A stretch of 64,000 bases of DNA from Variovorax sp. V93 (GTDB lineage Bacteria > Pseudomonadota > Gammaproteobacteria > Burkholderiales > Burkholderiaceae_C): contig NZ_AP028669.1 in NCBI RefSeq assembly GCF_041154485.1, positions 3,658,001 to 3,722,000 on the forward strand, written 5' to 3'. This document shows, one piece after another, positions 34,350-42,326 of the stretch; position 1 is the first letter of the stretch, and each line of letters starts with the position of its first letter. The notes beneath the pieces were generated by a model that worked only from the letters and a program-made list of their open reading frames with translations, had not been told where the DNA came from and did no database searches. Both the position numbers and the translations under genes were made by a program.

Positions 34350-35042
34350 TCACCTGTTCACGCCAAGCTCGAACCTGCGAGCGGAAGCGGCCAGCTCGGA
34401 GGCGCCGGCCATCGCCAAGGGGTCTGCCGCGGAGGCAGCGCCCGCCTCCAGCGAGCACCACGCGGCCGCGGGTTTGTCCGCCTCGAGCGAGCACCACGCG
34501 GCCGCGGGTTTGTCCGCCTCGAGCGAACACCATGCCGCTGCGGGTTTGCCTGCCTCAAGCGAACACCATGCCGCTGCGGGTTTGCCCGCCTCGAGCGAGC
34601 ACCATGCCGCCGCATCCTTGCCCGGCTCGTGCCGGGCTGCGGCCGCCGGCTCGCCGAATTCCTCGGCGGTCAAGCGCTGCATCTCCAGAAAGGCCGCTTG
34701 CAGCGCCTTGGCGTCTTCCTCGCCGCGCAGGCCGAGGTACGGAAAATGGTGCAGGAAGTAGCCGAAAGCGGTTTCGCAATCCGCTGCGTACTTTCTCGTG
34801 TCGAGGATGTGCATGTGCCAGAAGCGGTCGACGTCCTGCTCGGGAGCGAGCGTCAGGTCGGGGTGCTTGGCGTGCAGTATCAAGTAGCGCTTGTAGGCCA
34901 CCTCCATCTGGTCCGCGTAGCCTGCCGACCAGCCGTAGCCATCCTCTTTGCGGCAGGCCTTGAACTTGATCGGCGTGAGGTCGATCGCCTCGATGGCGGC
35001 GATCGTCTGCTCCAGTGTCTTGCGCTGGCTGGAATGGATCAT
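34350..35042 (-). CDS. GRDP-like domain protein with five C-terminal Trp-Cys repeats
   Basis: This 230-residue protein starts after AGGAG (MIHSSQRKTLEQTIAAIEAI). Residues about 10-135 resemble the glycine-rich-domain-containing-protein-like family (PF07173), with the key block DVDRFWHMHILDTRKYAADC and then FGYFLHHFPYLGLRGEED. From about residue 144 the protein changes to five near-identical 12-residue repeats, A-A-A-W-C-S-L-E-A-(G/D)-K-P, ending in a low-complexity Ala/Ser tail. Each repeat has one Trp-Cys pair; the repeats are otherwise Cys-free. No signal peptide or membrane segment is seen. The function is unknown. The repeats could bind metal, form disulfides, or be substrates for a modifying enzyme, but no such enzyme is recognisable nearby. 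Confidence 0.82.
   Translation of the reverse strand: MIHSSQRKTLEQTIAAIEAIDLTPIKFKACRKEDGYGWSAGYADQMEVAYKRYLILHAKHPDLTLAPEQDVDRFWHMHILDTRKYAADCETAFGYFLHHFPYLGLRGEEDAKALQAAFLEMQRLTAEEFGEPAAAARHEPGKDAAAWCSLEAGKPAAAWCSLEAGKPAAAWCSLEADKPAAAWCSLEADKPAAAWCSLEAGAASAADPLAMAGASELAASARRFELGVNR
34444..34623. repeat. Five tandem 36-bp repeats inside a gene
   Basis: Five units of exactly 36 bp start at 34444, 34480, 34516, 34552 and 34588. They encode the Trp-Cys repeats on the minus strand. Most differences among units fall at wobble positions of that frame (alanine, cysteine, leucine and serine codons), so the peptide is kept while the DNA drifts. Because of the register, the plus-strand frame sharing the same wobble positions is also open. 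Confidence 0.95.
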
Positions 35043-35114
35043 GAATGCTCCTGTGAAGGTTGAGGAAGGTCCGAGCGAACGTGCCCGGCGACGATTGCTT
35101 CAAAAGTTCGGCCG

Positions 35115-38100
35115 TCAGGCGGCCTCCGATGGAGCAAACTGGTTGCGCAAGTGACGCGCCATGAAGTTGCGTGCCTCGTCGGCAGGGACGGGCTTGCACA
35201 GCCAATAGCCCTGTGCCTCGTCGCAACCGTGGCTGCGCAGGTAATCGAGCTGGGCCGTGGTCTCGATGCCTTCGGCGACCACCTTCATCCGCAACCCGTG
35301 GGCCAGCGTGATGATGCCGTCGATGAGCGCCCGCGCGTCGGCGTCCTGCGAAAGGTCGTTGATGAAGGAGCGGTCGATCTTGACCGTCGACAGCGGGAAG
35401 TGCTTCAAGTAGGAGAGCGACGAATAGCCCGTTCCGAAATCGTCGATGGCGAGGCCGACGCCCATGTCCCGGATCGTCCGGAGCAATTTCGCCGCACGCT
35501 CGGGATTCGCCATCACCGCGCCTTCGGTGATTTCCAGCTCCAGCAGCGACGGCTCCAGGCCCGAGGCTTCCAGGACGGCCTGTATGTCAGCGATGAGCGT
35601 GCGGCTTCCGAATTGGCGCGGCGACAAATTGACGCTCATCAGCACTTTTGGCAAACCGGATTTCTGCCACGATCGCGCATCGGCGCAAGCCCTCTCCAGC
35701 GCCCATTTGCCCAAGGACACGATCAAGCCGAGCTCTTCGGCGATCGGAATGAACTGCACCGGCGGAATCATGCCCAGGACAGGGTGGTGCCAGCGCATCA
35801 GCGCCTCGACGCCGACGATGTGCTGGGTCTGCAGATTCATCTTCGGCTGGTAGTGCATTTCGAGCTCGCCACGTTCCAAGGCATGGCGCAGTGCGCTTTC
35901 AAGCATCAGCTGTTCGGTATTCTGTGCATTCATCTTCGCGGCGTAGAACCGGAAGGTGTTGCGGCCTCTTTCCTTGGCCCGGTACATCGCGGTGTCGGCG
36001 TTCTTCAGGAGTGCTTCTGCATCGCCGCCGTTGTCCGGGTAGATGCTCACGCCGACGCTGGCGCTGACGTGCAGTTCGCGTCCGGCGAGGAAGAAAGGCT
36101 CGGCGCAGCAGGCCAGCACTTTTTCGGCGAGCCCCGCGGCATCGTTCGCGCTGGACAGGTTCTCCAGCAGCAGCACGAACTCATCGCCACCGAAACGCGC
36201 CACGATATCGGTCTCGCGCAGCAGCGCCGTGAGGCGCTCGCCGCAGATCTTGATCATCTCGTCGCCCACGCCGTGGCCCAGCGTGTCGTTGATGTGCTTG
36301 AAGCGATCCAGGTCGACGAATATCACCGCGAACTGCTTCTGATGGCGGTTGCTGCGCTTGATGGCGCGAGCAAGCTCGTGTTGCAGCGCGGCGCGGTTGA
36401 ACAGGCCGGTCAGTCCGTCGTGGCTGGCCATGAAACGAAGGCTTCTCTCAGCCAGCTTGCGCTGCTTGTACTGGGCGATCTGCAAGGCGATCACACGCAG
36501 CGACTCCTGCGTCTCGGCGTCGACGGCGTACGGGTTGGAACCAAGGAGCTCCAGCGCCGTGATCGAATCGGTAACGGCCATCGGCACGACGACGCCGACG
36601 GCCAGCCCGGCCTCGCGGGCCATCGCATCGCGCGCGAAATGGCCCGCAGCCGCCAACAGGTTGATCTGCACGATGCCGCCGGTTTTCCAGGCGCGGCCCA
36701 GCGAGCCTTCGTCGGCCTGGTATTCGAACGACCGGCTGTCGGAAGCGAATTGCCGCACCGCCGGGGGAATGTGCTCGGCATGCCAGGCGGCGGCACAGCG
36801 AACCACGCCGTCCTCGCCAACGCTCCACAACGCGCCGCAGTCCCAGCGCAGGTCGGTGCATACGGCTTCCAGCGCCTGCGAGATCACCGTCTCGGCCCTG
36901 CCATCGCCGGCAAGCAGACGCGCGATCCTGTATTCGAGCCCCTGGCGCAATGCATCCTTGCGCGGCCGGGTGGCGTCGCGCACGGTACCGCGCACCATCG
37001 TCTTTCCGTCTTCTTCGGCCGACTGTGCGATGACGTGGAGCCAGCGTTCGGTGCCATCGGGCAGGCACAGGCGATGCTCGAATTCGCTGCGTTCCGTGGA
37101 CCCGGAGGCCAGCGCGAGCTGCTGTTCGACCGCGGGGCGTTCTGCGGCCGGAACACGCAGGAGCAGCGTGGGCAGGTCGGGCTGCAAAGGGCCCGTCTCG
37201 AAGCCCAGGATGCGCAAAGCTTCGTCGGAGCATTGCAGGGTTCCGGTTTCGGGATCGAGGATCCAGCTGCCCAGGCTTGCCAGGTGCTGCGCTTCCTCCA
37301 GCTGCCGTTCGCTGGTGCGCAGGTGGCGGGTCATCTCGTTCGCCAGGATCTGGGCTCGGCTGCGTGCGGTGGTCAGCGAAAAGACGATGCCGGCAAGCAG
37401 CATGCTGGTGGCCAGGCCGCCGAAGACGATGAACCACGGAATGGCCTTGTCGAGCGGGCCGAAGACCTGGTTTTCGTCTTGAGCGACTTCCACAAGCCAG
37501 GAGTGGCCGCCCAGCTCGAAGCCGAGCATGCGTTCGAGACTGCGCGCCGGTGCCGCAGCGGACTTGGCCAAGGCCGCGCTGTCGAACAGCAATTGCCGCT
37601 CGCTGAATGAGGTCGCCGCGACAAACCTGGTCTCGACGCGTGTCCCGATCGCCCCGCGGCCCGGCCCGGCATCGATCAAGCGCAGCCGGAACGTCCTGCT
37701 GGCATCGGCCCCCACCACGTCGCTCAGCATCCCTGCGACGCTGAAGCCCGAGCCGACCGAACCGATATAGGCGTTGCGCCGCTGCTCGAGCGTATCGAGC
37801 GGCTGCCGTGGCCGATAGACCGGCAGCCGCATCGCCAATCCGATGTCGGACTCGCGGCCCGCGATGCGGACCTTGCGGCCGGACGTGACGAGGCCGCCGG
37901 TGTCGCGCCCCTGCTCGAGCGCATCTCCCCTGTCGGGCATCGCGCCCAGGTCATTGCCGAGCAGCCTCTCGTTGCCGGCCTGCGGTTCGATGTAGACCAG
38001 CGGGTAGTAGGTGTCCCGCTCACCGGGCGGCTTGATGGCGAAGCGGGAGGCCACGCCAGCGTCGAGGCTGGCATCACCGCGGACCTGTTCCTCGAAGGCC

Positions 38101-38438
38101 TGCTTGTCGTTGGCCGCAACGCGGGGCGCATAGGTGACGGCCTGGAAACCGGGGTAGGCTCTCGCCAGGTTCAGCCCCGCGACATAGTCCCTGAAATCGC
38201 TTCGGGTCACGGTCTCGGAAGTGTTGAATCGCGCACGCAGGCCGATCAGGACGGCAATGTAGTCGTCGAAGCGGGCTTCGACCTTGCGCGCCAGGTCGAG
38301 GGCGGTTGCGTCGAAGCGCGCCTGGGCACTGCGCCCGATCTCCTGGCGGGCGGAAGCGCCCAGGACGATCGACAGCGCCGTGCCAGCCGCGAAAATCACC
38401 AGCGGCAAGCGAATCCTGATCCAGACGGACGATGACAT
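35115..38438 (-). CDS. Membrane GGDEF-EAL protein with CHASE, PAS and GAF domains
   Basis: This 1107-residue c-di-GMP enzyme has a membrane segment at about 10-28, a periplasmic CHASE sensor (about 65-310; contains PGFQAVTYAPRV and YYPLVYIEP), a second membrane segment (about 335-357), PAS (about 380-500), GAF (about 510-655), GGDEF (about 670-835; FGGDEFV at 749-755, intact) and EAL (about 845-1100; VEALMRWHH, DDFGTGYSSL, EGIETTAQ). Both catalytic domains keep their motifs, so it may make or break down c-di-GMP depending on the signal. CHASE domains bind small extracellular ligands. The start MSSSVWIRIR was chosen because residues upstream look non-coding. Confidence 0.93.
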   Translation of the reverse strand: MSSSVWIRIRLPLVIFAAGTALSIVLGASARQEIGRSAQARFDATALDLARKVEARFDDYIAVLIGLRARFNTSETVTRSDFRDYVAGLNLARAYPGFQAVTYAPRVAANDKQAFEEQVRGDASLDAGVASRFAIKPPGERDTYYPLVYIEPQAGNERLLGNDLGAMPDRGDALEQGRDTGGLVTSGRKVRIAGRESDIGLAMRLPVYRPRQPLDTLEQRRNAYIGSVGSGFSVAGMLSDVVGADASRTFRLRLIDAGPGRGAIGTRVETRFVAATSFSERQLLFDSAALAKSAAAPARSLERMLGFELGGHSWLVEVAQDENQVFGPLDKAIPWFIVFGGLATSMLLAGIVFSLTTARSRAQILANEMTRHLRTSERQLEEAQHLASLGSWILDPETGTLQCSDEALRILGFETGPLQPDLPTLLLRVPAAERPAVEQQLALASGSTERSEFEHRLCLPDGTERWLHVIAQSAEEDGKTMVRGTVRDATRPRKDALRQGLEYRIARLLAGDGRAETVISQALEAVCTDLRWDCGALWSVGEDGVVRCAAAWHAEHIPPAVRQFASDSRSFEYQADEGSLGRAWKTGGIVQINLLAAAGHFARDAMAREAGLAVGVVVPMAVTDSITALELLGSNPYAVDAETQESLRVIALQIAQYKQRKLAERSLRFMASHDGLTGLFNRAALQHELARAIKRSNRHQKQFAVIFVDLDRFKHINDTLGHGVGDEMIKICGERLTALLRETDIVARFGGDEFVLLLENLSSANDAAGLAEKVLACCAEPFFLAGRELHVSASVGVSIYPDNGGDAEALLKNADTAMYRAKERGRNTFRFYAAKMNAQNTEQLMLESALRHALERGELEMHYQPKMNLQTQHIVGVEALMRWHHPVLGMIPPVQFIPIAEELGLIVSLGKWALERACADARSWQKSGLPKVLMSVNLSPRQFGSRTLIADIQAVLEASGLEPSLLELEITEGAVMANPERAAKLLRTIRDMGVGLAIDDFGTGYSSLSYLKHFPLSTVKIDRSFINDLSQDADARALIDGIITLAHGLRMKVVAEGIETTAQLDYLRSHGCDEAQGYWLCKPVPADEARNFMARHLRNQFAPSEAA

Positions 38439-38732
38439 CGGATTTGATCCTGTCCTCGAAGCAGGCCGGTTGGTTCCGTGTGCAGCAGCGCGGCACGGCA
38501 GAGAACGCAACAGGTTGTATCGTTGGCGCAATATATAGGGCCGGTGCAAGAACGTCACGCGATTTGTCTCGGCAGCCAGGCAACGCCGTGCCTGGCGCGC
38601 CGCGACCGCATCGGTGTTGCTGGAAGTCTGCAACCGGGCCGCGAGAGGGGGCCTGATTCCGAAGACATCAACATGTAACACTAAGGTTGCAGGACAATCC
38701 CGGGCAGCAAAAAACTACAGCCCGAGATCGCC
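38439..38732. other. 294-bp divergent intergenic region
   Basis: This gap separates the GGDEF-EAL gene from the divergent HDOD gene. It is less GC-rich than its surroundings, with AATATATAGG near 38530 and ACATGTAACACTAAGG near 38670 as possible promoter pieces. A small hairpin, CGGGC...GCCCG (38701-38724), stands just before the HDOD start. I see no convincing gene or tRNA. Confidence 0.5.
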
Positions 38733-39560
38733 ATGACCCTGGACGAACTGTTTACCGACAGCCACTTGCTTCCCACGGTGCCCAAGGTGGTGTTCGATCT
38801 CATCGAGCTCCTGCGCAACGAGGACGCCGCGGTTTCCGTGGTGGCACGCAAGATCGAGCTCGACCAGGTGCTGACGGCCCGCGTGCTGCGCATGGCGAAT
38901 TCGCCGTACTTCGGGCTGCGCCGCAAGATCCTCTCGATCCAGGACGCGATCCAGCTGCTGGGCTTCTCCTCGATCCGCTCCCTGGTGGTGAGCTCCGGCC
39001 TCACGGGCACCTTCCGCAAGGTCGAGGGCGTGCACCTGCCGGCCTTCTGGTCGCACAGCCTGCGCGTGGCCGCCGTGGCCCGCTACCTCGCGGGCAAGAC
39101 GCGCCGCGTGGACCAGAGCCTGGCCTTCACGGTCGGCAGCATGCACGCCATCGGCCACCTGATCATGGCCGGCGCCATGAAGCAGCCGATGGCCGAACTC
39201 AACGCCGTGCATCCCTTCGACCGCATGGGACGGCTCGAAGTGGAGCGGCAGAAGTTTGGCTTCCATTACGGCCAGGTCGGCGCGCGGCTGGCGGCCCGCT
39301 GGGAATTCGCACCCGAGTTCGTCAGCGCCCTCTCCTCCTTCGCCAACCCGATGGAGGCCGAACACGTCGATCCGCTCGCCAGCGTGCTGCACCTGGCGGT
39401 CTGGCGCGTCGCCCTGGAGCGCGAAGGGCTGCGCATCGGCGACGCGCAACACGTATGGCCAGCCCAGCCTGCCGACGCGATCGGCCTCTCCGAGGACGTG
39501 ATGCAGGACATGCCGGCACCGCGCGAACTGGCGTCCGACCTGGAATCGATGATCGCCTGA
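38733..39560 (+). CDS. HDOD-domain signalling protein
   Basis: This 275-residue protein has the HDOD domain at about residues 10-210, a degenerate HD phosphohydrolase fold used in signalling. Marks are LLPTVPKVVFDLIELLRNEDA, KIELDQVLTARVLRMANSPYFGL, ILSIQDAIQLLGFSSIRSLV and FWSHSLRVAAVARYLA. The metal-binding histidines of true HD-GYP enzymes are mostly absent. HDOD proteins often act in motility or c-di-GMP circuits, which fits the divergent GGDEF-EAL gene. The ribosome-binding site is weak (CGAGATCGCC). Confidence 0.9.
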   Translation: MTLDELFTDSHLLPTVPKVVFDLIELLRNEDAAVSVVARKIELDQVLTARVLRMANSPYFGLRRKILSIQDAIQLLGFSSIRSLVVSSGLTGTFRKVEGVHLPAFWSHSLRVAAVARYLAGKTRRVDQSLAFTVGSMHAIGHLIMAGAMKQPMAELNAVHPFDRMGRLEVERQKFGFHYGQVGARLAARWEFAPEFVSALSSFANPMEAEHVDPLASVLHLAVWRVALEREGLRIGDAQHVWPAQPADAIGLSEDVMQDMPAPRELASDLESMIA

Positions 39561-39657
39561 TCACCGGACGGGCGCCGCCCGCCCGTTTGCCGGGGCCTCG
39601 GCCCCACTGCCTTACCCGCCCATGGATGCGCCGCAGTGATGCGAAAGGCAGAGCTGT

Positions 39658-39695
39658 TTGACTTTTTTAGATATATCGAAAATAATTTAGATATA
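39658..39695 (+). promoter_or_regulatory. padR promoter with overlapping repeated operator
   Basis: TTGACT (39658-39663), a 17-bp spacer and AATAAT (39681-39686) form a good sigma-70 promoter. Two exact copies of TTTAGATATA (39666-39675 and 39686-39695), 20 bp apart, sit in the spacer and over the -10/start region. The first copy extends into the palindrome GATATATC. This AT-rich island in GC-rich DNA suits autorepression by the PadR protein. Confidence 0.65.
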
Positions 39696-39713
39696 CCTCA
39701 AGAGGACATCGAT

Positions 39714-40322
39714 ATGCGGCACTTCCATTTCGGCCACCACCACCATCACCACTGCCACTCTCCACGCGGCGAACACGAAGACGGCCTCTCGGGCGGCCGC
39801 GGACGCCACGGCGGCGACGAGCGCATGCACGGAGGCCGCGGCGGACGCGGCGGCAGCCGGGTGTTCGGCCACGGCGGGCTGCGCTTCGTGCTGCTGCAAC
39901 TCATCGCCGACAAGCCTGCCCACGGCTACGAACTCATCAAGGCCATCGAGGACCGCCTGGGCGGCAGCTACGCGCCGAGCCCCGGCGTGGTCTACCCCAC
40001 CCTCACGCTGCTCGAGGAGATGGGCTACCTGAGCGTGGAAACGGCCGACACCGGCGGGCGCAAGCGCTACAGCATCACCGCGAGCGGCCGGGAATTCCTG
40101 GCCGCCAACCGCGACACGGCCGACGCCATGATGGCCCGCATGAACGGCGGCGTCGATGGCGCCGGCCCGCGCGGCGGCCGCCCGCCGCAGGTCACGCGCG
40201 CCATCGAGAACCTGAAGCTCGCGATGCGCATGCGCCTCTCTGGCGCCCCCCTCACCGAACAACAAGCCCACGATTTCGCCGCGGTGCTCGACAGCGCCGC
40301 TCAACAGCTAGAGCGCATCTGA
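39714..40322 (+). CDS. nfeR: PadR-family metal-responsive repressor with His-rich N-terminus (YqjI/NfeR-like)
   Basis: This 202-residue protein begins MRHFHFGHHHHHHCHSPRGE, a run of eight or more metal-binding residues, then a Gly/Arg-rich linker, then a PadR winged helix at about residues 55-135 (RFVLLQLIADKPAHGYELIKAIEDRLGG, YPTLTLLEEMGYL). E. coli YqjI (NfeR) has the same plan and senses nickel to control the ferric reductase YqjH (NfeF). Here the next gene is a YqjH-like reductase. The start at 39714 has AGAGGA seven bases upstream and lies just after the operator; the ATG at 39636 is upstream of the promoter and was rejected. Confidence 0.87.
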   Translation: MRHFHFGHHHHHHCHSPRGEHEDGLSGGRGRHGGDERMHGGRGGRGGSRVFGHGGLRFVLLQLIADKPAHGYELIKAIEDRLGGSYAPSPGVVYPTLTLLEEMGYLSVETADTGGRKRYSITASGREFLAANRDTADAMMARMNGGVDGAGPRGGRPPQVTRAIENLKLAMRMRLSGAPLTEQQAHDFAAVLDSAAQQLERI

Positions 40323-40337
40323 ACTTCTTTCTTTGAA

Positions 40338-41174
40338 ATGACCGACTTCACAACCACTTCTGCCTCCATCACGCCCGACCGCACGCCGCGCCGCGTGCGC
40401 CACGAGCTTCGCTTTCGCCGGCTCACGGTCCAGACCGTGCAGCGCCTGACGCCGCACCTGATCCGCATCACGCTCGCGGGCGACGACCTCGAAGGCTTCG
40501 CGAGCCCGGGCTTCGACGACCACGCAAAGATCTTTTTCCCCGACGCGGCCGGCCAGCTCACGCTCCCGACCATGGGGCCGGACGGCCCGGTGTGGCCCGC
40601 GGGCGGCCGGCCCGCCATGCGCGACTACACGCCGCGCCGCCACGACCCCCGCGCCAACACGCTGGAACTCGACTTCGCGCTGCACGACGCCGGCCCCGCC
40701 ACGCAATGGGCCGAGCGGGCCAAGCCCGGCGACGTGCTCGGCGTGGGCGGCCCGCGCGGCTCGTTCATCGTGCCGACGGCGTTCGACTGGCACCTGCTGA
40801 TCGGCGACGACACCGCCCTGCCCGCCATTGCGCGGCGCCTGGCCGAGCTGCCGGCCGGCGCACGCGTGGTGGTGCTGGTCGAGGTCGACAGCGAGGCCGA
40901 CCAGGTTCCGTTCGAAACGCAGGCGGAGCTCACATTGAAGTGGGTGCACCGCAACGGCGCGGAACCGGGCCTGAGCCCGGTGCTGCTCGATACGCTCAAG
41001 GCCATGGAACTGCCGGCCGGCGACTTCCACGCCTGGATGGGCTGCGAATCGGCGATCGCGAAGTCGCTGCGCGCGCATCTCGTGGGCGAACGCGGCGCCA
41101 ACCCCAAGTGGACGCGCGCCTCCGGCTACTGGCGGCGCGGCGCGGCGGCCACGCACGATACGCACGACGAGTAA
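40338..41174 (+). CDS. nfeF: Siderophore-interacting FAD-dependent ferric reductase (YqjH/NfeF-like)
   Basis: This 278-residue protein of the siderophore-interacting family has an FAD-binding barrel at about residues 20-130 (LTPHLIRITLAGDDLEGF, then RDYTPRRHDP, the FAD-binding RxYT motif) and a NAD(P)H domain at about 135-265 (HLLIGDDTALPAIARRLAEL, WMGCESAIAKSLRAHL, GYWRRG at the end). Such enzymes reduce ferric siderophores to release iron in the cytoplasm. It starts 15 bases after the PadR gene, so they form one transcript. Nickel or iron control by the PadR protein is likely from the E. coli pair. Confidence 0.92.
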   Translation: MTDFTTTSASITPDRTPRRVRHELRFRRLTVQTVQRLTPHLIRITLAGDDLEGFASPGFDDHAKIFFPDAAGQLTLPTMGPDGPVWPAGGRPAMRDYTPRRHDPRANTLELDFALHDAGPATQWAERAKPGDVLGVGGPRGSFIVPTAFDWHLLIGDDTALPAIARRLAELPAGARVVVLVEVDSEADQVPFETQAELTLKWVHRNGAEPGLSPVLLDTLKAMELPAGDFHAWMGCESAIAKSLRAHLVGERGANPKWTRASGYWRRGAAATHDTHDE

Positions 41175-41187
41175 GCCCCCTGGCATA

Positions 41188-41307
41188 TTGCTCCTTCCCC
41201 TCCCGGGGGAAGGTTGGGATGGGGGCACGCGGCGCTTGCAAGGCCGCCGATACCTGATACGCCGCCTGCCCCCACCCCTGCCCTCCCCCGGAAGGGGAGG
41301 GAGAAAG
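41188..41307 (-). repeat. GC-rich palindromic repeat element, copy 2 (inverted)
   Basis: This roughly 120-bp element has ends CTCCTTCCCCTCCCGGGGGA and CCCCCGGAAGGGGAGGGAGA, an inverted second copy of the element at 6467-6574. The centre differs between copies, but the outer 35-40 bases are well kept. It fills the gap between the convergent reductase and corA genes, where it could work as a terminator. Confidence 0.75.
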
Positions 41308-41312
41308 AAAAT

Positions 41313-42290
41313 TCAGAGCCAGCCGGCGCGCCTGAACCGGTAGTAGAGATAGCTGCAGGTGGCCGCAATCAGCGCCAGCGCCACCGCATAGCCGTAGCGG
41401 AATTTCAGCTCCGGCATGTGCTCGAAGTTCATGCCCCAGATGCCCGCGAACGCGGTGCACACCGCAAAGATGCTGGCCCAGGCCGCCAGCCGCTTGGTGA
41501 CTTCGCTCTCCTCGATGGTGACCATCGAGAGGTTCACCGAAATGGCCGTGCCGATGGTGTCGCGCATCGCGTCGATCGAGCCGTTGATGCGGCCCAGGTG
41601 GTCGGCCACGTCGCGAAAGTATTCCTGCGAGGTCACGCAGATCTGCGGCACCCGCCCGCCGTGCAGCTTGCCCGCCGCCTCGACCAGCGGCGCCACGGCG
41701 CGCTTGAGGATCATGCTGCGGCGCTTCAGGTCGTACAGCTGCTTGATCTTGTCGCGCGCCGCGCCGCCCTGCGCGAAGATCTGCTGCTCGATGGATTCGA
41801 GTTCCACCTCGAGCGCGTCGATGACGGGAAAGTAGCGGTCGACCACCGCATCCATCAGCGCATACAGCACAAAGCCCGCGCCGTTGCGCAGCAGCTCGGG
41901 CTCGCGCTCGCAGCGCTCGCGCACGCCCAGGAAGCCCTGCTGGCTGCGGTTGCGCACCGAGAGCACGTAGTTGCGGCCGACGAACACGTCGACCTCGCCC
42001 ACGTTCACGCAGTGCTCGCCCTCGGCAGAAGGCTCGACCAGGTGCATCACGACGAAGAGCGAATCGCCGTATTCCTCGACCTTGGGCCGCTGGTGGCCGT
42101 GGTGGGCATCTTCCACCGCCAGCGGATGCAGGTTGAATTCGTCCTGCATCTGGGCCAGCTCCTGCGGCGTGGCGTCGCTCAGCGCCACCCAGACGAAGCA
42201 GCCGGGCCGGGAGATGTACTCGCTGATGTCCTCGACCGGAATGTCGGCGAGCTTGGCGCCGTTCTCGTAGGCCACGCAGTTGATCAGCAT
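41313..42290 (-). CDS. corA: CorA-family magnesium/cobalt transport channel
   Basis: This 325-residue protein has a long N-terminal cytoplasmic funnel and two C-terminal membrane helices (about 268-288 and 298-318). The signature IWGMNFEHMPEL at the end of the first helix carries GMN, the selectivity loop. Other marks are CFVWVALSDATPQELAQM and AVEDAHHGHQRPKVEEYGD. It should import Mg2+, perhaps also Co2+ or Ni2+. The C-terminus is basic (YYRFRRAGWL), as usual. It sits alone between the repeat element and an unknown gene transcribed in the same direction. Confidence 0.94.
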   Translation of the reverse strand: MLINCVAYENGAKLADIPVEDISEYISRPGCFVWVALSDATPQELAQMQDEFNLHPLAVEDAHHGHQRPKVEEYGDSLFVVMHLVEPSAEGEHCVNVGEVDVFVGRNYVLSVRNRSQQGFLGVRERCEREPELLRNGAGFVLYALMDAVVDRYFPVIDALEVELESIEQQIFAQGGAARDKIKQLYDLKRRSMILKRAVAPLVEAAGKLHGGRVPQICVTSQEYFRDVADHLGRINGSIDAMRDTIGTAISVNLSMVTIEESEVTKRLAAWASIFAVCTAFAGIWGMNFEHMPELKFRYGYAVALALIAATCSYLYYRFRRAGWL

Positions 42291-42326
42291 CGGTACTCGT
42301 CCATGGTCGGTCTTGAAGGAGGCGGG

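Noticed and set aside
34444..34623. CRISPR-like repeat array
   Set aside because: The units are directly adjacent with no spacers and lie in a coding frame.
34474..34761. Plus-strand open frame through the 36-bp repeats (SSEHHAAAGLP repeats)
   Set aside because: It has no ribosome-binding site or domain and continues as random high-GC sequence; it is open because it shares wobble positions with the real minus-strand gene.
39636..39713. Upstream ATG for the PadR gene
   Set aside because: The stretch contains the promoter and operator; the ATG at 39714 has the proper ribosome-binding site.
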